From positions 62,001 through 126,000 of the forward strand of contig NZ_CADFEJ010000002.1 of the NCBI RefSeq assembly GCF_902833055.1: DNA of 64,000 nucleotides, given 5' to 3'. Shown one piece after another: positions 45,824-55,653 of this stretch. The first letter of the stretch is position 1. Each line of letters starts with the position of its first letter. A model generated the notes under the pieces. That model had not been told where the DNA came from and searched no databases. It worked only from the letters and a program-made list of their open reading frames with translations. This stretch comes from Burkholderia territorii. Its GTDB lineage: Bacteria > Pseudomonadota > Gammaproteobacteria > Burkholderiales > Burkholderiaceae. A program made the translations under genes and the position numbers.

Positions 45824-47299
45824 ATGACGAATAAGCCCAACCAGACCGAAGCCGACCAGCCCGTCGACATGATCATCTTCGGCGGCGGCGGCGACTTGGC
45901 CGCCCGCAAGCTGTTGCCCGCGCTGTACATGGCGCACCTGCACTGCAACCTGCCGCCGGACACGCGCATCATCGCGGTGGGCCGGCGCGACTGGGGCATC
46001 GACGGCTATCGCAAGTTCATGGACGAGCAATCGCGCCCGTTCATCGACGACAAGGCGTTCGACGCCGACGCGTGGGGCCGTTTCCTCGACCTGTTCAAGT
46101 ACGTGCTGATCGACGTGAACACGCCGGAAGACTACGCGCGGCTCGCCGAAGCGGCGCGCGGCGAGGCGATCCGCGTGTTCTACCTGTCGACGTCGCCGGA
46201 ACTGTTCACGACGATTTGCGACAACCTGTCGGCCGCGCACCTCGTCGATGCGCGCTCGCGCGTCGTCCTCGAAAAGCCGCTCGGCCACGATCTCGCGTCG
46301 GCGCAGGCGATCAACGATGCGGTCGGCAAGCATTTCGCGGAATCGCAGATCTACCGGATCGACCATTACCTCGGCAAGGAAACCGTGCAGAACCTGATGG
46401 TGCTGCGCTTCGGCAATCCGATCTTCGGGCCGCTGTGGCAGGCGCCGAGCATCCGCAGCGTGCAGATCACGGTGGCGGAGACGGTCGGCGTGGGCAGCCG
46501 CGCGGGCTTCTACGACCATACCGGCGCGCTGCGCGACATGGTGCAGAACCACCTGCTGCAACTGCTGTGCATCGTCGCGATGGAGCCGCCCGTGTCGCTC
46601 GACCCGGACGCGGTGCGCGACGAGAAGCTGAAGGTGCTGCGCTCGCTGCGGCCGATGGCGCTGTCGGACGTCGCGCGCGACACGGTGCGCGGGCAATACA
46701 CGGCCGGCGCGGTCGACGGCCAGCCGGTCAAGGGCTATCTCGAGGAAGACAACGTGCCGGCGGACAGCCACGCGGAAACCTTCGTCGCCCTGCGCGCGTA
46801 CATCAACAACTGGCGCTGGGCGAACGTGCCGTTCTTCCTGCGCACCGGCAAGCGGCTGCAACGCCGCCAGTCGGAAATCGTGATCGAGTTCGCCGACATG
46901 CCGTTCTCGATCATCCCGAGCGGCCCGCGCCACTACAGCAACCGCCTCGTGATCCAGCTCCAGCCGGAGGAGTCGATCCAGCTGCAGATGCTCGCGAAGG
47001 AGCCGGGCAGCGGCATGAAGATGGTGCCCGTGAGCCTGAACCTCGACCTGCAGCAGGCGATTCCGGAGCGGCGCGCGGAGGCGTACGAGCGGCTGCTAAT
47101 CGACGTGATCCGCGGGCGGCTCACGCACTTCATGCGCCGCGACGAGCTCGAGGCGGCGTGGTCGTGGGTCGAACCGATCCTCGACGGCTGGCAGCAGCTC
47201 GGCGATCGCCCGCGTCTCTACACCGCGGGCACGTTCGGGCCGGCGGCATCGTCGGCGCTGCTGGCGCGCGACAACATGTCGTGGTCCGAGGAAGCATAA
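45824..47299 (+). CDS. zwf: Glucose-6-phosphate 1-dehydrogenase
   Basis: A 491-residue G6PDH, which oxidises glucose-6-phosphate to 6-phosphogluconolactone with NADP+ for the Entner-Doudoroff and pentose phosphate routes. The cofactor motif is MIIFGGGGDLAARKLLPALY (residues 16-35) and the active-site signature RIDHYLGKETVQN (D180, H181, K185) is intact. The length is typical. It is monocistronic here, with no pgl or edd nearby, and may be a secondary zwf copy, as Burkholderia often carry more than one. Confidence 0.95.
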   Translation: MTNKPNQTEADQPVDMIIFGGGGDLAARKLLPALYMAHLHCNLPPDTRIIAVGRRDWGIDGYRKFMDEQSRPFIDDKAFDADAWGRFLDLFKYVLIDVNTPEDYARLAEAARGEAIRVFYLSTSPELFTTICDNLSAAHLVDARSRVVLEKPLGHDLASAQAINDAVGKHFAESQIYRIDHYLGKETVQNLMVLRFGNPIFGPLWQAPSIRSVQITVAETVGVGSRAGFYDHTGALRDMVQNHLLQLLCIVAMEPPVSLDPDAVRDEKLKVLRSLRPMALSDVARDTVRGQYTAGAVDGQPVKGYLEEDNVPADSHAETFVALRAYINNWRWANVPFFLRTGKRLQRRQSEIVIEFADMPFSIIPSGPRHYSNRLVIQLQPEESIQLQMLAKEPGSGMKMVPVSLNLDLQQAIPERRAEAYERLLIDVIRGRLTHFMRRDELEAAWSWVEPILDGWQQLGDRPRLYTAGTFGPAASSALLARDNMSWSEEA

Positions 47300-47411
47300 G
47301 CACTGCACGACGGCGTGCCCGCGGCGCGGGCGCCGTGCGGCACGTCGGCTCGCGCCGGCGCGCACAGCCGGCCTCCCGTAGGCCGTAGCGGCCCGAAATC
47401 GGCCGCCCGCT

Positions 47412-47467
47412 GGCGGTCGCCCAACGGCGGTCCCCCGAAGGCGGTCCCCCGAAACCGGTCGCCCGCG
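47412..47467. repeat. 14-bp minisatellite, about four units
   Basis: Four consecutive 14-bp units: GGCGGTCGCCCAAC, GGCGGTCCCCCGAA twice, then ACCGGTCGCCCGCG. The two middle copies are identical. It lies between the zwf end and the convergent LysR end, so copy-number change would not touch a coding region. Confidence 0.7.
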
Positions 47468-47487
47468 CCCCGTTCAGTGCGCCGCCG

Positions 47488-48432
47488 TTACAGCGACCCG
47501 ACCCACGCGGCCTTGCGCCGCGCCGGCGCATCGCCGCCGCTTCTCCCGCCGCCCAGCACCTCGATCATGTAATCGACGAATGACGCGATCCGAGACGAGA
47601 TCGCGGTGTTCCGGTAATACACCGCGTTGATCGGCTGTTCGACCTCGAGTGTCTGGCGCGCGAGCACCTGCACGAGCCGGCCGGCCTCGCGATCCTGCGC
47701 GGTCATGAAATCCGACAGGCACACCACGCCGGCCCCCTCCAGCGCGAGCTGCCGCAGCGTCTCGCCGCTCGACGACCAGATATCGGGCTCGACGCGGGTC
47801 GGCTCGCCGTCCGCGCCGAGGATCGGCCACACGTTCAGCGATTCGGGCTGCGTGAAGCCGAGCAGCGTGTGCTTGCCGAGGTCCTCCACCTTGCGCGGCT
47901 GGCCGTGCGCTTCGATGTACGCGGGGCTCGCGAGGATACGCAGCCGGCTGTTGCCGATCCGCCGGCTGTGCAGCGTCGAATCCTTCAGGCGGCCGATCCG
48001 GATCGCAACGTCGGTGCGCCGCTCGAGCAGGTCGATGATTCCTTCGTTGCTGTTCAGCTCCAGTTCGACCTTCGGGAAACGTTCCCGGTAGCCGCGCACG
48101 AGCGGCACGATCACGTGCAGCATGAACGGCGTCGCGGCATCGACGCGCAGCCGCCCCGACGGCATCTCGCGCCGCGCGAGCATCTGCTCCTCGGCGTTCT
48201 CGACCGATTCGATGATGGCGCGCGCATCCTGCAGGAACGCGCGCCCCTCCTCGGTCAGTTCGAGCCGGCGCGTGGTCCGGCGCAGGAGCGTCGTCTTCAG
48301 CTTCTCCTCGAGCCGCCCGAGCGTGCGGCTCGCCGCCGACACGGTGACGTCGAGCTGCTGCGCGGCGGCGGTGATCGAACCGGTGTCGACCACGGCGGCA
48401 AAGGCCTGGAGTTCGTCGAGAGTGATTTTCAT
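47488..48432 (-). CDS. LysR-family regulator of the MFS/AKR/OYE genes
   Basis: A 314-residue LysR-type regulator: HTH in LDELQAFAAVVDTGSITAAA and LDVTVSAASRTLGRLEEKLK, then the effector domain (SGRLRVDAATPFMLHVIVPL). ATG 48432 (MKITLDELQAF) is used. A near-palindrome sits directly before the start codon, and the same element is found before the aldo-keto reductase gene. The divergent MFS gene starts 101 bp away. It probably controls the block 48.5-52 kb. Effector unknown. Confidence 0.88.
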   Translation of the reverse strand: MKITLDELQAFAAVVDTGSITAAAQQLDVTVSAASRTLGRLEEKLKTTLLRRTTRRLELTEEGRAFLQDARAIIESVENAEEQMLARREMPSGRLRVDAATPFMLHVIVPLVRGYRERFPKVELELNSNEGIIDLLERRTDVAIRIGRLKDSTLHSRRIGNSRLRILASPAYIEAHGQPRKVEDLGKHTLLGFTQPESLNVWPILGADGEPTRVEPDIWSSSGETLRQLALEGAGVVCLSDFMTAQDREAGRLVQVLARQTLEVEQPINAVYYRNTAISSRIASFVDYMIEVLGGGRSGGDAPARRKAAWVGSL

Positions 48433-48433
48433 T

Positions 48434-48450
48434 GTTGATCTGAAATCAAA
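48434..48450. promoter_or_regulatory. LysR box 1 (between LysR and MFS genes)
   Basis: The element GTTGATCTGAAATCAAA is an imperfect palindrome matching 15 of 17 bases of the perfect palindrome at 49902-49918. It overlaps the translation start region of the LysR gene, fitting autorepression and activation of the divergent exporter. Confidence 0.55.
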
Positions 48451-48533
48451 ACAATTTGGTTTATAGACGAGTTTTTCCGCAAAAGTAAAGGCGGCACACT
48501 GCGGCCCATTCTTACTGGAACCTGGATCCCGCC

Positions 48534-49736
48534 ATGCCACTCGCCCTGCTGGCTCTGACCATCAGCGCCTTCGCCATCGGCACGACCGAATTCGTGATCG
48601 TCGGGCTGATCCCGACGATCGGCGCCGATCTCGGCGTCAGCCTGCCGTCGGCCGGCCTGCTCGTCAGCCTCTACGCGCTGAGCGTCGCGATCGGCGCACC
48701 GCTGCTCACCGCGCTCACCGGCCGCGTGCCGCGCAAGACGCTGCTCGCCGCGCTGATGGCGCTGTTCACCATCGGCAACCTCGTCGCCTGGCAAGCGCCC
48801 GGTTATGAATCGCTGATCGTCGCGCGCGTGCTCACCGGCCTCGCGCACGGCGTGTTCTTCTCGGTCGGCTCGATCATCGCGACCACGCTCGTGCCGAAGG
48901 ACAAGGCCGCCAGCGCAATCGCGACGATGTTCAGCGGCATGACCGTCGCGTTCGTCGCCGGCATTCCGCTCGGCACCTTCATCGGCCAGCACTTCGGCTG
49001 GCGCGCGACGTTCCTGATCGTCGCGCTGTTCGGCGTCGTCGCGTTCGTCGGCGCGGTGGCCTTCGTGCCGCGCGGCCTCCCGCGCACGCCGCCGGCGCCG
49101 CTCGCCCGTCAGTTCCGCGTGCTGGCCCAGCCGCGGCTGCTGCTCGTCTATGCGATGACGGCGGTCGGCTACGGCGGCTCGCTGATCGCATTCACCTACA
49201 TGGCCCCGCTGCTCGAACGGATCGCCGGCTTCACGCCGTCGCAGGTCAGTCTCGTGCTCGTCGGCTACGGCGTGTCGGTCGCGTTCGGCAACGTGTGGGG
49301 CGGCAAGCTCGCCGACCGCGTCGGCCCGGTCAAGGCGCTCAAGCAGATCTTCCTGCTGCTCGCGATCGTGCTGTTCGCACTGACCTTCACGGTGCACGCG
49401 AAGTGGCTCGCGGTGCTGACGATGCTCGCGTGGGGCGCCGTCGCATTCGGCAACGTGCCGGGCCTGCAGGTGTACGTCGTCAAGCAGGCGCGCCACTTCG
49501 CGCCGGACGCCACCGACGTCGCATCGGGCTTCAACATCGCCGCGTTCAACCTCGGCGTCGCCGGCGGCTCGTCGCTCGGCGGGCTGATCGTCGCGAACGT
49601 CGGCCTCGGCCATACGCCGTGGATCGCCGCCGTCGTCACACTCGGGGCGTTCGCGCTGACCGCGCTGAGCGGCCGCCTCGACCGCGGCCAGGGCCTGCCC
49701 GAACGCACGGCCGAACCCGTCGAACTCGCGCATTGA
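48534..49736 (+). CDS. MFS exporter (DHA1-like)
   Basis: A 400-residue MFS protein with twelve hydrophobic segments, similar in form to the NepI/AraJ/YdhP drug- and nucleoside-efflux group: SAFAIGTTEFVIVGLIPTIG in TM1, the loop TGRVPRKTLLAALM, and TM4 RVLTGLAHGVFFSVGSIIAT. The divergent LysR gene and the following aldo-keto and flavin oxidoreductases suggest an exporter within a xenobiotic-response unit. Substrate unknown. Confidence 0.88.
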   Translation: MPLALLALTISAFAIGTTEFVIVGLIPTIGADLGVSLPSAGLLVSLYALSVAIGAPLLTALTGRVPRKTLLAALMALFTIGNLVAWQAPGYESLIVARVLTGLAHGVFFSVGSIIATTLVPKDKAASAIATMFSGMTVAFVAGIPLGTFIGQHFGWRATFLIVALFGVVAFVGAVAFVPRGLPRTPPAPLARQFRVLAQPRLLLVYAMTAVGYGGSLIAFTYMAPLLERIAGFTPSQVSLVLVGYGVSVAFGNVWGGKLADRVGPVKALKQIFLLLAIVLFALTFTVHAKWLAVLTMLAWGAVAFGNVPGLQVYVVKQARHFAPDATDVASGFNIAAFNLGVAGGSSLGGLIVANVGLGHTPWIAAVVTLGAFALTALSGRLDRGQGLPERTAEPVELAH

Positions 49737-49901
49737 AGATCGCCCATGCGCGAAAGCGGCCCGGCGCGGGGCGTTCGACCGCAAGACGCTCGACATACGC
49801 AGCGACGGCTTCATCTCGCGTTGCGCGCTACACAAGGACGGACCGCGCATGCGCCCCTGCGAGGGCAACGACGCACGCGCCGGAGCAAGCTCGCGCCGAC
49901 C

Positions 49902-49918
49902 TTTGATTTCAAATCAAA
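49902..49918. promoter_or_regulatory. LysR box 2 (upstream of the aldo-keto reductase)
   Basis: TTTGATTTCAAATCAAA is a perfect 17-bp palindrome about 87 bp before the reductase start. It matches the element at the LysR start codon (48434-48450), linking the reductase and the OYE gene to the same regulator. Confidence 0.6.
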
Positions 49919-50004
49919 TATTTTTGACCTCTGAAGGCGTTTATCTCACCAGTCCCGAGCGCCAGAATGGTCCATGACGCAACTGCCTCTTTCAGGAATA
50001 CACG

Positions 50005-50811
50005 ATGAACAACATTCCCGCATTCGGCCTCGGCACCTTCCGCCTGCAAGGCCAGGTCGTCATCGACTCGGTCCGCAACGGCCTCGAACTCGGCTACCGC
50101 GCGATCGACACAGCGCAGATCTACGGCAACGAAGCCGAAATCGGCGAAGCGATCGCCGCATCGGGCGTGCGCCGGGAGGACCTGTTCCTCACGACGAAGA
50201 TCTGGGTCGACAACTACGCGCCGGCCAAGCTGGCCGCGAGCCTCGAGGAAAGCCTGCGCAAGCTGCGCACGGACTACGTCGACCTGACGCTGATCCACTG
50301 GCCGGCTCCGGACAACGGCGTGTCGATCGACGCGTTCATGACCGCACTCGCCGACGCGAAGGCGAAGGGCCTCACGCGCCAGATCGGCATCTCGAACTTC
50401 AACATCGAACTGACGAAGGAAGCGATCGCGGTGGTCGGCAAGGATGCGATCGCGACGAACCAGATCGAACTGAGCCCGTATCTGCAGAACCACAAGCTGG
50501 TCGAGTTCCTGAACGGCGAAGGCATCCACGTGACGTCGTACATGACGCTCGCATACGGCAAGGTGCTCGGCGACCCGGTGATCGGCGCGATCGCGCAACG
50601 GCACGATGCGACGCCCGCGCAGGTCGCGCTGGCCTGGGCGCTGCAGCTCGGCTACTCGGTGATTCCGTCGTCGACGAAGCGCGAAAACCTCGCGAGCAAC
50701 CTGCTCGCGCGGACGCTGCGCCTGACCGACGAAGACATGGCGCAGATCGCCGCGCTCGAGCGCAACGGCCGCGAAGTCGACCCGGCCGGCCTCGCGCCGA
50801 AGTGGGACTAA
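50005..50811 (+). CDS. Aldo-keto reductase (DkgB-like)
   Basis: A 268-residue aldo-keto reductase. The full catalytic tetrad is visible: D35 and Y40 in [18 protein letters not shown]65 in [11 protein letters not shown] and H98 in [14 protein letters not shown]-binding motifs follow ([26 protein letters not shown]). Closest in form to 2,5-diketo-D-gluconate reductase B, which also reduces methylglyoxal and other aldehydes. TTTCAGGAATACACG precedes ATG 50005. The OYE gene follows 70 bp downstream. Confidence 0.9.
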   Translation: MNNIPAFGLGTFRLQGQVVIDSVRNGLELGYRAIDTAQIYGNEAEIGEAIAASGVRREDLFLTTKIWVDNYAPAKLAASLEESLRKLRTDYVDLTLIHWPAPDNGVSIDAFMTALADAKAKGLTRQIGISNFNIELTKEAIAVVGKDAIATNQIELSPYLQNHKLVEFLNGEGIHVTSYMTLAYGKVLGDPVIGAIAQRHDATPAQVALAWALQLGYSVIPSSTKRENLASNLLARTLRLTDEDMAQIAALERNGREVDPAGLAPKWD

Positions 50812-50881
50812 GCGCCGCGTGCGCGACACCTCGATCGACTCATCCGCGGCCAGCCGGCCGCGGTACCGAAAGGAACCCGTG

Positions 50882-51997
50882 ATGAACCATGACCCGCTTT
50901 TCCAGCCGCTGCAATTCGGCACACTGACGCTGCCGAACCGAATCGTGATGCCGCCGATGACGCGTTCGCGCGCCAGCCAGCCCGGCGACGAAGCCAATGA
51001 ACTGATGGCCGCGTATTACGCGCAGCGCGCAAGTGCCGGCCTGATCGTCAGCGAAGGCACGTACATCGCGCCGCTCGGCAAGGGCTACGCATGGACGCCC
51101 GGCATCCACACGCCGTCGCAGGTCGCCGGCTGGCGCAAGGTGACCGACGCCGTCCACGCCGCGCACGGCCGCATCTTCGCGCAGCTCTGGCACGTCGGCC
51201 GGCTGAGTCACACGAGCCTGCTCGGCGGCCGGCAACCGGTGTCGTCGTCGCCGCTGCAGGCGAAGGGCGTGAACGTGTTCATCGCCGGCGAAGACGGCAG
51301 CACGCCGGGTTTCGTGCAGGCTTCCGAGCCGCGCGCGTTGTCCGTCGACGAAATCCGCGAGACCGTCGATCAATACCGCGCCGCCGCGCGCAACGCGATC
51401 GAAGCCGGCTTCGACGGCGTCGAGCTGCACGGCGCGAACGGCTATCTCGTGAACCAGTTCATCGACTCGAACGCGAACACGCGCACCGACGCGTACGGCG
51501 GCTCGCTCGAGAACCGGCTGCGCTTCCTGCGCGAAGTCACGCAGGCGCTGATCGAAGGCACCGGCGACGCGTCGCGCGTCGGCATCCGCCTCGCGCCGCT
51601 GACCACGCTGAACGGCTGCGTCGACGACGATCCCGAGACGACCTACCTCGCCGCCGCGAAGCTGCTCGGCGAACTCGGCGTCGGCTACCTGCACATCGCG
51701 GAAGCCGACTGGGACGACGCGCCGCTGATGCCGGTCGAATTCAAGCAGCAGCTGCGTGCCGCGTTCCCGGGCGTGATGATCTACGCCGGCGCGTACACGG
51801 CCGAGCGCGCGCGCGACGCGATCGCCGCAGGCTGGGCCGACCTCATCGCGTTCGGCCGGCCGTTCGTCGCGAATCCCGACCTGCCCGAGCGCCTGCGCAC
51901 CGGTGCCGCGCTCGCTCCGCACGACCGCAACACGCTGTTCGGCGGCGGCGCACGCGGCCTCGTCGACTATCCGACGCTTGCGCAAGCCGCGGCGTGA
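50882..51997 (+). CDS. Old Yellow Enzyme-family flavin oxidoreductase (NemA-like)
   Basis: A 371-residue FMN-dependent ene-reductase. Typical motifs: LQFGTLTLPNRIVMPPMTRS, QLWHVGRLSHTS, the active-site FDGVELHGANGYLVNQFIDS with His and Asn that bind the substrate carbonyl, and YGGSLENRLRFL. Family members reduce alpha,beta-unsaturated carbonyls, N-ethylmaleimide and nitro compounds. AAAGGAACCCGTG precedes ATG 50882. It follows the aldo-keto reductase and is probably under the same LysR control; together they suggest enone/aldehyde detoxification. Confidence 0.91.
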   Translation: MNHDPLFQPLQFGTLTLPNRIVMPPMTRSRASQPGDEANELMAAYYAQRASAGLIVSEGTYIAPLGKGYAWTPGIHTPSQVAGWRKVTDAVHAAHGRIFAQLWHVGRLSHTSLLGGRQPVSSSPLQAKGVNVFIAGEDGSTPGFVQASEPRALSVDEIRETVDQYRAAARNAIEAGFDGVELHGANGYLVNQFIDSNANTRTDAYGGSLENRLRFLREVTQALIEGTGDASRVGIRLAPLTTLNGCVDDDPETTYLAAAKLLGELGVGYLHIAEADWDDAPLMPVEFKQQLRAAFPGVMIYAGAYTAERARDAIAAGWADLIAFGRPFVANPDLPERLRTGAALAPHDRNTLFGGGARGLVDYPTLAQAAA

Positions 51998-52156
51998 CGT
52001 CCCGAGGCCGGGCAAGACGAGCAGTGCGCCCGCGTCGCGTTCCGGTGTCGGCACCGCACCGCCAGGCGCCCGCATCGGCGCATGCCGGACGCCAGCGCCG
52101 GCAATGCCCGCGCATCGACCGCGGCGCGATGCTCGGGCCGTCGGCACGCTTCGCAT

Positions 52157-52822
52157 TCAGCGGATCCGCATCGACAGCTCGACATCGCCGCCGAACGGCA
52201 CCGACAGGTAGCCGTTGCGCGGCGCGCGGACGTAATCGAGGTAGTCCGGGCTGTACTCCGCGTTGTCGGCAACGACGAACGCGCCGGACCGCAACCGCGG
52301 CTCGACCCGCGCGAGGATCTCGGGATACAGCGCCTTCGCGCCGTCGAGCAGCAGGAGATCGACCGTGTCCGGCAGATCGCTCGCCAACGTGCGCAACGCA
52401 TCGCCTTCACGAATCTCCACCAGATCGGCCAGCCCGGCCGCCGTCAGGTTCGCGCGCGCCCGCGCGACCTTCGACGCCTCGAACTCGCTCGTGATCACCC
52501 GGCCACCGCCGTTGTCGCGCAGCGCGGCCGCGAGGTGCAGCGTCGAGATGCCGAACGACGTCCCGAACTCGACGATCGCACGTGCGCCGCAGCCGCGCGC
52601 GAGCATGTACAGCAGCGTGCCCGTCTCGCGCGACACCGCGAGCGGATAATCCTTCAGGCGTGCATAGAAATCGGCGTAATCGGTCTTGCTGCGCATCAGC
52701 CGCGCGTGCTCGTCGTGCGACAGGTCGGCGAAGTCCGGGCTCGACGCGGGCGACGATGCGTCGGCTTCGTCGAACAGGCGCGCGAGCAGCGACGCCAGCG
52801 GGTCGTGAATCAGGGTGGTCAT
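52157..52822 (-). CDS. Class I O-methyltransferase
   Basis: A 221-residue SAM-dependent methyltransferase of the OMT type 3 (CCoAOMT-like) group. Residues 50-75 (KDYPLAVSRETGTLLYMLAR) lead into motif I AIVEFGTSFGISTLHLAAAL, then VITSEFEASKVARARANL and VDLLLLDGAKALYPEIL with the metal/SAM-proximal Asp, and GAFVVADNAEYSP. CGGAGATTCGC precedes ATG 52822. It is divergent from a TetR gene, which probably represses it. Acceptor unknown. Confidence 0.87.
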   Translation of the reverse strand: MTTLIHDPLASLLARLFDEADASSPASSPDFADLSHDEHARLMRSKTDYADFYARLKDYPLAVSRETGTLLYMLARGCGARAIVEFGTSFGISTLHLAAALRDNGGGRVITSEFEASKVARARANLTAAGLADLVEIREGDALRTLASDLPDTVDLLLLDGAKALYPEILARVEPRLRSGAFVVADNAEYSPDYLDYVRAPRNGYLSVPFGGDVELSMRIR

Positions 52823-52915
52823 GCGAATCTCCGGTGTCAGGTTGAGTGCGTCAGAGCGCCCGACTAGAATATGACGAACCATTCACGTTTTACTATTCGC
52901 ATTGGCAGACCCGTC

Positions 52916-53548
52916 ATGACCGACCGCCGCAACGCCCCGATCGCCTCGCGCAGACTGCCTCGGCAAGCCCGCTCGACCCGGCTCGTCGACGACGTGCTCG
53001 AGGCCGCTATTCAGGTTCTGGCGACCGAAGGCGCGCAGCGCTTCACGATGGCGCGCGTCGCCGAGCGCGCCGGCGTGAGCGTCGGTTCGCTGTATCAGTA
53101 CTTCCCGAACAAGGCGGCCGTGCTGTTCCGGCTGCAGCACGACGAGTGGCGGCAGACGTCCGCGATGCTGCGCGGGATGCTGGAAGATCCGGGCAAGACG
53201 CCGCCCGAGCGGCTGCGCGCCGCCGTCCACGCGTTCATCCGCTCGGAATGCGACGAGGCGCGGATGCGCATCGCGCTCGACGACGCCGCGCCGCTCTATC
53301 GCGATACACCCGAGGCACAGGAAGTGAAGGCGGCCGGCAACCGCATCTTCAGCGCATTCATGCGCGACGCGCTGCCCGACGTGGCGGATGCCACGCGCGC
53401 GCTCGCGTGCGAGCTGATCACGAGCACGCTCATGCATGCCGGCAAGGCGTTTTCGGAAACCGAACGCACGGCGGCGGAAATCGACGCGTATTCGGCCGCG
53501 ATGGCCGACATGTTCTGCGCGTATCTCGCGCAGCTCGCACGCCGGTGA
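52916..53548 (+). CDS. TetR-family regulator
   Basis: A 210-residue TetR repressor. The HTH reads RFTMARVAERAGVSVGSLYQ then YFPNKAAVLFRLQHDEW, and the C-terminal domain is the AcrR-like helical bundle. ATG 52916 (MTDRRNAPIAS) is preferred over ATG 52871, which lies in the shared promoter next to a GAAT/ATTC inverted pair (52866-52883). It is divergent from the O-methyltransferase gene and probably controls it. Confidence 0.86.
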   Translation: MTDRRNAPIASRRLPRQARSTRLVDDVLEAAIQVLATEGAQRFTMARVAERAGVSVGSLYQYFPNKAAVLFRLQHDEWRQTSAMLRGMLEDPGKTPPERLRAAVHAFIRSECDEARMRIALDDAAPLYRDTPEAQEVKAAGNRIFSAFMRDALPDVADATRALACELITSTLMHAGKAFSETERTAAEIDAYSAAMADMFCAYLAQLARR

Positions 53549-54036
53549 TGCCGCGACGGCGACGGCGACGGCTACGGCGACGACGCACGGCTGCGCGGCG
53601 GCGTTCATGCGCCTGCGCCGCCTTGCTGAAAGAAATTCGTAATACCCGATGCGGCACCCGCTGCCGCCCGGCCCGCCGATCCTGCGTTCAAATAATCGCC
53701 TTAACGGATTCGAACTAGGCGTATACACGCGTTCCGCGACGACGAAGCCCGGTTGCACGCCGATATAAGCGCTGCGACATGCGCTGCATGCTCTTCCTCC
53801 AATGGGACGTGATGAGCCGTTCGCCTAACCTTCGCTACGGCAAAGCACACGTGACGGGGTCGACCGCACCACGCGTCGTACGACGCGACACTCGCGCGCC
53901 CTTCGACACGCGGACGACGACACGAATCGCGCGCGATGCGTCCCCACGACGCTGCCGATAATTTCAACCAGATACGAGACACCCTGACGACGGCCTGCCA
54001 CGGGCCGTTTCAGCATGCTGATAAAGGAGCAAGCTC
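53549..54036. other. Long leader before the purine permease gene
   Basis: About 490 bp without a recognisable gene. It begins with a short run of GCGACG-type hexamers (53551-53585). I looked for a purine riboswitch and a tRNA and found neither. AAAGGAGCAAGCTC directly precedes the next ATG. A long 5' leader for the permease is possible. Confidence 0.4.
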
Positions 54037-55425
54037 ATGAGTGATACCCCGGTGCAGCCGACGGTCGGCGTCGGCGCGGAAGAAACGGACTTCGGCACCA
54101 AGGGAGTCATCGACCGGTACTTCGGCATTTCGTCGCGCGGCAGCACGCAGCGTCGCGAAATCGTCGCGGGCGTGACCACTTTCCTCGCGATGGTCTATTC
54201 GGTGTTCGTCGTGCCCGGCATGTTCGGCAAGGCCGGCTTCGACACGAGCGCGGTATTCGTCGCGGTCTGTCTCACCACCGCGTTCGGCTCGCTGCTGATG
54301 GGCCTGTGGGCGAAGCTGCCGATCGCGATCGGCTGCGCGATCTCGCTGACCGCGTTCACCGCGTTCGGCCTCGTGCTCGGCAAGGGTCTGCATCCGAGCG
54401 TCGCGCTCGGCGCCGTATTCCTGATGGGCCTCGTGTTCACGGGCATCTCGGTCACCGGCGTGCGTTCGTGGATCCTGCGCAATCTGCCCGCGGGCGTCGC
54501 GCACGGCACCGGGATCGGCATCGGCCTGTTCCTGCTGCTGATCGCGTCGAACGACGTCGGCCTGGTGATCAAGAATCCGGGCGCCGGCCTGCCGGTCTCG
54601 CTCGGCCAGATCACCGCGTTCCCCGTCATCATGTCGGTCGTCGGCCTCGCCGCGATCTTCGGGCTCGAGAAGCGTCGCGTGCCCGGCGGCATCCTGCTCG
54701 TCGTGGTCGCGATCTCGCTGATCGGCCTCGCGTTCGATCCGGCGGTGAAGTATCGCGGCATCTTCGCGCTGCCGTCGCTGAGCGCACCGGGCCACGCATC
54801 GCTGATCGGCGCGATGGACATCAAGGGCGCGCTGTCGATGGCCGTGCTGCCGAGCGTGCTCGCGCTCGTGATGACCGCCGTGTTCGACGCGACGGGCACG
54901 ATCCGCGCGGTCGCGGGCCAGGCGGGCCAGCTCGATGAAAACGGCCGCATCATCAACGGCGGCCGCGCGCTGACCGCCGATTCGGTCAGCTCGATCTTCT
55001 CCGGCTTCCTCGGCGGCGCGCCGGCGGCGGCCTACATCGAATCGAGCGTCGGCGTGGCGGCCGGCGCGAAGACGGGCCTCGCGGCGGCGGTGGTCGGCGT
55101 GCTGTTCCTGGTCGTGATGTTCTTCTCGCCGCTCGCCGGCCTCGTGCCGTCGTACGCAACGGCCCCCGCGCTGATGTACGTCGGCCTGCTGATGCTCGGC
55201 AGCGTGAGCAAGCTGCACATGGACGACATGGTCGATGCGATGTCGGGCCTCGTGTGCGCGGTGTTCATCGTGCTGACCGCGAACATCGTGACCGGCATCA
55301 TGCTCGGCTTCTCGACGCTCGTGATCGGCCGCATCGCCAGCGGCGAATTCCGCAAGCTCAACGTCGGCACCGTGCTCATCGCCGCCGTGCTCGTCACGTT
55401 CTATCTCGGCGGCTGGGCGATCTGA
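54037..55425 (+). CDS. NCS2-family purine permease (AzgA-type)
   Basis: A 462-residue permease of the AzgA/GhxP/PbuG subgroup, which imports adenine, guanine or hypoxanthine with protons. About thirteen hydrophobic segments are visible. Signature segments: [20 protein letters not shown] at TM1, [40 protein letters not shown] (TM8 with the family's Asp) and [20 protein letters not shown] (the NAT-type motif in TM10). Ends at a strong terminator. It has its own promoter in a long leader. Confidence 0.92.
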   Translation: MSDTPVQPTVGVGAEETDFGTKGVIDRYFGISSRGSTQRREIVAGVTTFLAMVYSVFVVPGMFGKAGFDTSAVFVAVCLTTAFGSLLMGLWAKLPIAIGCAISLTAFTAFGLVLGKGLHPSVALGAVFLMGLVFTGISVTGVRSWILRNLPAGVAHGTGIGIGLFLLLIASNDVGLVIKNPGAGLPVSLGQITAFPVIMSVVGLAAIFGLEKRRVPGGILLVVVAISLIGLAFDPAVKYRGIFALPSLSAPGHASLIGAMDIKGALSMAVLPSVLALVMTAVFDATGTIRAVAGQAGQLDENGRIINGGRALTADSVSSIFSGFLGGAPAAAYIESSVGVAAGAKTGLAAAVVGVLFLVVMFFSPLAGLVPSYATAPALMYVGLLMLGSVSKLHMDDMVDAMSGLVCAVFIVLTANIVTGIMLGFSTLVIGRIASGEFRKLNVGTVLIAAVLVTFYLGGWAI

Positions 55426-55514
55426 CCGCGCATCATGCGCGACGTCGCCTGCAGAAGGGCGGCGCGCATCGGGACGACATCCGTCTCCTCCACCATCGTC
55501 GTCGATGGCTTCCC

Positions 55515-55546
55515 GGCCTGGAAACGCATGTTTCCGGGCCTTTTTT
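55515..55546 (+). terminator. Rho-independent terminator of the purine permease gene
   Basis: GGCCTGGAAAC (55515-55525) and GTTTCCGGGCC (55530-55540) form an 11-bp stem with one G-T pair and a four-base loop, followed by six T. Confidence 0.85.
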
Positions 55547-55653
55547 GCCGGTGCTGGCGGCGTTGCGGCGCGCACGCACGCGCGATGGCCAGGTGCGGCG
55601 CATCGCTGTTGCGCATGCAGTGCTACGATCGTGCTTTGTCCTCCGGAGCGCGC

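Noticed and set aside
51091-52494. 467-codon frame overlapping the OYE gene in another phase
   Set aside because: Arg-rich shadow; the OYE frame holds the complete set of family motifs.
53690-53740. GATTCGAACTAGGCG resembling a tRNA T-arm region
   Set aside because: No acceptor stem, D-arm or anticodon arm can be formed around it.
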